Assembly: GCA_900546385.1 (NCBI GenBank)
Contig: URCT01000111.1
Span: 1-8,008, forward strand
Direction of reading: 5' to 3'
Source of the DNA: an uncultured Eubacteriales bacterium
GTDB taxonomy: Bacteria > Bacillota > Clostridia > Oscillospirales > CAG-382
Length of the DNA stretch: 8,008 nt
Below the pieces are notes generated by a model, which did not search any database, was not told the origin of the DNA, and worked only from the letters and a program-made list of their open reading frames with translations. How positions within the stretch are numbered: the stretch's first letter is position 1; each line of letters begins with the position of its first letter. The position numbers and the translations under genes are program-made. Below are positions 6,799-8,008 of this stretch, one piece after another.

Positions 6799-7383
6799 AT
6801 GTTGTTTTGGGGTATCATGTATGTGGCACTCATCGCTGCCGTGCTCTTTGTTCTGTACAGTATCTATAAAGTGATTTGGTATATTGTAAAAATCCTTGTG
6901 CTGTTCGGGAAAGTGTCAAAGCTTGCCCGTGGCGGCGTCACGGTACAATGGCTGCGCCATCCGTTAAAAATCATCTTCGGACAAAAAGGTGTACCAATTT
7001 TCACGGTCGGTATGTCGGGAAAAAACTACGAAGTCAGCGTTCTGTCTTTCATTTCAACCCACAGCCGCTGGAATATTGAAAAAACACGCACTCGGTACCT
7101 TTTTGAGGTCAGAAAATACAATAAAATCCTATATAATGTATACAATAATTCGGGAACGGAGCCGGAGCTTTCCAAAGAGTACCGCCGAGAAACGCGTCTA
7201 TACCGAAAAGAACTCTATGTTTCGCCGATCAGCGAAGCATATGAGAAACAAATTTGGTTAGTCTTTCCCAAGCCACGGCTTTTGACGTATACCGACACCG
7301 GTTGGGAGTACCTGATTGCGGGAAATATCGTCGGCGGACATGAAATTATGTATGCAAAAGATTTTTTCGAATTCATATCTTGA
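6799..7383 (+). CDS. Membrane-anchored protein of unknown function
   Basis: A 194-residue protein I do not recognise. Residues about 3-36 form one long or two short hydrophobic segments (MYVALIAAVLFVLYSIYKVI then WYIVKILVLFG), followed by basic KVSKLARG, consistent with an N-terminal membrane anchor. The rest (about 50-194) is a soluble domain with alternating strands and charged stretches: YEVSVLSFISTHSRWNIEKT, RTRYLFEVRKYNKILYNVY, a very charged linker (KEYRRETRLYRKELYVSP), then a C-terminal IWLVFPKPRLLTYT and GWEYLIAGNIVGG. No cysteine-based or catalytic signature is apparent. The 6799 ATG has no good ribosome binding site and follows a hairpin; an in-frame ATG at 6817 has GGGG (6809-6812) 4 bases upstream and would shorten the protein by six residues while keeping the anchor. 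It follows the 6110 gene by 62 bp and is the last gene before the rRNA operon. No clear terminator follows it. Confidence 0.7.
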   Translation: MLFWGIMYVALIAAVLFVLYSIYKVIWYIVKILVLFGKVSKLARGGVTVQWLRHPLKIIFGQKGVPIFTVGMSGKNYEVSVLSFISTHSRWNIEKTRTRYLFEVRKYNKILYNVYNNSGTEPELSKEYRRETRLYRKELYVSPISEAYEKQIWLVFPKPRLLTYTDTGWEYLIAGNIVGGHEIMYAKDFFEFIS

Positions 7384-7534
7384 CAAATCCACCCCACGAA
7401 CCATCGACTGAAATTTTGAGAGGGAGCAGAGGCAAGTTCCGCCCCGCAACCGAAGAAAAAAGGGAAAAAGGTCGAAACGTCGAAAAGAAAGGGTAAAAAA
7501 AGCAGAAAAAAGGGGAAAAAAGTGCAAAAAGGGG
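7384..7534 (+). other. Non-coding purine-rich region upstream of the rRNA promoters, with phased A-tracts
   Basis: No gene was found here: the + strand has no plausible ORF with a ribosome binding site, and the long minus-strand ORFs are low-complexity Phe/Ser/Leu products of the purine-rich strand. From about 7450 the + strand is nearly all A and G. A-tracts at 7495-7501, 7506-7511, 7516-7521 and 7526-7530 are centred about 10 bp apart and run up to the -35 box at 7535. In-phase A-tracts bend DNA and act as UP-element-like activators of rRNA promoters in other bacteria. Further A-tracts at 7456-7461, 7465-7469 and 7483-7486 are less regular. Confidence 0.7.
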
Positions 7535-7563
7535 TTGACAAAAGGGGAAGAAAGTGGTAATAT
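7535..7563 (+). promoter_or_regulatory. rRNA promoter P1 (sigma-A)
   Basis: -35 TTGACA (7535-7540, perfect consensus), 17-bp spacer, -10 TAATAT (7558-7563). A TATAAT at 7561-7566 is closer to consensus but would need a 20-bp spacer. With the 17-bp reading, a G lies seven bases after the -10 (7570), a good initiating nucleotide. Phased A-tracts lie directly upstream, as expected for a strong rRNA promoter. Confidence 0.8.
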
Positions 7564-7569
7564 AATAAA

Positions 7570-7584
7570 GCTCCGCAAGGGAGC
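7570..7584 (+). other. Hairpin at the predicted 5' end of the P1 transcript
   Basis: GCTCC (7570-7574) and GGAGC (7580-7584) form a 5-bp stem with loop GCAAG, beginning exactly at the predicted P1 start. A 5'-terminal hairpin could protect the leader RNA from 5'-dependent decay. It has no T-tract and is not a terminator. Confidence 0.4.
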
Positions 7585-7695
7585 CGGTGCCCAAGAGACA
7601 AGGAAGACAGGGAGAACGCGAAAAGAAGCAAGAAATTGCGACTTGGAGCGAACGAAAATGTCGAAAAGAAACTTGAAAAAAGTTTTGAAAACCCC

Positions 7696-7724
7696 TTGAC
7701 AAACGGAACTGAGTATGATATACT
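7696..7724 (+). promoter_or_regulatory. rRNA promoter P2 (sigma-A, extended -10)
   Basis: -35 TTGACA (7696-7701), 17-bp spacer, -10 TATACT (7719-7724), with TG at 7716-7717 giving an extended -10 element (TGATATACT). A-rich stretches (7675-7690 region, GAAAAAAGTTTTGAAAA) lie just upstream. The predicted start is G7731, again seven bases after the -10. Tandem promoters about 160 bp apart ahead of 16S are typical of Firmicute rrn operons. Confidence 0.87.
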
Positions 7725-7758
7725 ATATAAGCTGTCGCAAAGAGCGGTAGCGAACGGT

Positions 7759-7774
7759 ACCTTGAAAATTGAAC
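7759..7774 (+). promoter_or_regulatory. boxA-like antitermination element
   Basis: ACCTTGAAAATTGAAC resembles the CTTTGAAAACTGAA-type boxA found in Firmicute rRNA leaders, where NusB-NusE and other Nus factors bind the nascent RNA and allow RNA polymerase to resist Rho termination. Its place, about 30 bases after the predicted P2 start and upstream of 16S, fits. The assignment rests on resemblance and position only. Confidence 0.5.
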
Positions 7775-7946
7775 AACGAAAGACGAGAAAACAAAGCAAG
7801 GAACGTCGAAAGACGAACCAAAGAACTCGTTAAATTCCAAAGAAGTACACACGATTCAACTACGAATTGTGATACCCAAGGAAAAAGTAAAAAGAGCGAA
7901 TCAAGCTCGAAAAGGTAAATAGCGGTACCAAGTACCGTGAAATATT

Positions 7947-8008
<62 letters not shown>

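Larger units (their letters stand above)
7570..7946 (+). other. rRNA operon leader (16S precursor 5' region)
   Basis: Transcribed leader from the predicted P1 start (P2 transcripts begin near 7731) to the mature 16S 5' end. It holds several small hairpins: CGTC-GAAA-GACG (7804-7815, a GNRA-type tetraloop), CACGATTC/GAATTGTG (7850-7857 with 7864-7871, 8 bp including one G-U, 6-nt loop) and CGGTAC/GTACCG (7923-7928 with 7932-7937, loop CAA). These are typical of pre-16S processing and antitermination leaders. A direct repeat CGAAAGACGA occurs at 7777-7786 and 7807-7816. A 65-codon ORF from 7636 spans promoter P2 and is not considered a gene. Confidence 0.75.

Noticed and set aside
7380..7408. 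TTGACA at the end of the 6799 gene as a third rRNA promoter
   Set aside because: No -10-like sequence at 16-18 bp spacing.
7636..7833. 65-codon + strand ORF in the rRNA leader
   Set aside because: It spans promoter P2 and the boxA-like element, and its Lys/Arg-rich composition simply follows the purine bias.
7215..7852. Long overlapping open frames on the minus strand upstream of 16S
   Set aside because: Low-complexity Phe/Ser/Leu/Pro products of a purine-rich + strand, crossing both rRNA promoters, with no ribosome binding site or domain.

Overview
The window looks like a piece of chromosome from an uncultured, probably gut-associated, anaerobic Firmicute of the class Clostridia. The evidence is the 16S rRNA start at the right edge (AGAGTTTGATCCTGGCTC, then a Clostridia-like GGATGAACGCTGGCGGCGTG), strong AGGAGG-type ribosome binding sites, consensus sigma-A promoters, a CsaB-type pyruvyl transferase, and use of the MEP isoprenoid pathway (IspE). 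All genes are on the + strand. Family or species cannot be fixed from this sequence alone.

Layout. (1) Positions 1-1858: the 3' part of a csaB-like polysaccharide pyruvyl transferase, cut by the window edge, followed 4 bp later by ispE; together they look like the end of an envelope/isoprenoid operon. The IspE C-terminus looks abnormally short. (2) Positions 1877-6071: a sugar-metabolism unit with its own sigma-A promoter (TTGACT-17-TATGAT) and a structured 5' UTR. It encodes a Gfo/Idh/MocA oxidoreductase, a sugar-isomerase/epimerase-like TIM-barrel protein and a 669-residue protein that resembles an intracellular (alpha/alpha)6 glycosidase. A hairpin lies between the first and second genes and a strong hairpin closes the unit. 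(3) Positions 6110-7383: two unrecognised genes for a multi-span membrane protein and a single-anchor membrane protein. (4) Positions 7384-8008: a purine-rich non-coding region with two tandem consensus rRNA promoters, phased A-tracts, repeated GTCGAAA motifs, leader hairpins and a boxA-like element, ending in the first 62 or so bases of 16S rRNA.

How the genes may work together. The oxidoreductase, TIM-barrel protein and glycosidase-like protein all lack signal peptides, so they probably act on an imported sugar or glycoside in the cytoplasm. Pairing a Gfo/Idh enzyme with an isomerase/epimerase-fold protein recalls inositol catabolism (IolG with IolE/IolI) and also the oxidation-first glycoside cleavage seen in C-deglycosylation (DgpA with DgpC). 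This makes the unit the best candidate here for something undescribed, but the substrate cannot be read from the sequence. The rRNA promoter region is the other notable area: both promoters are near consensus and both place a G seven bases after the -10 box, and the 16S start carries an unusual T at E. coli position 57.
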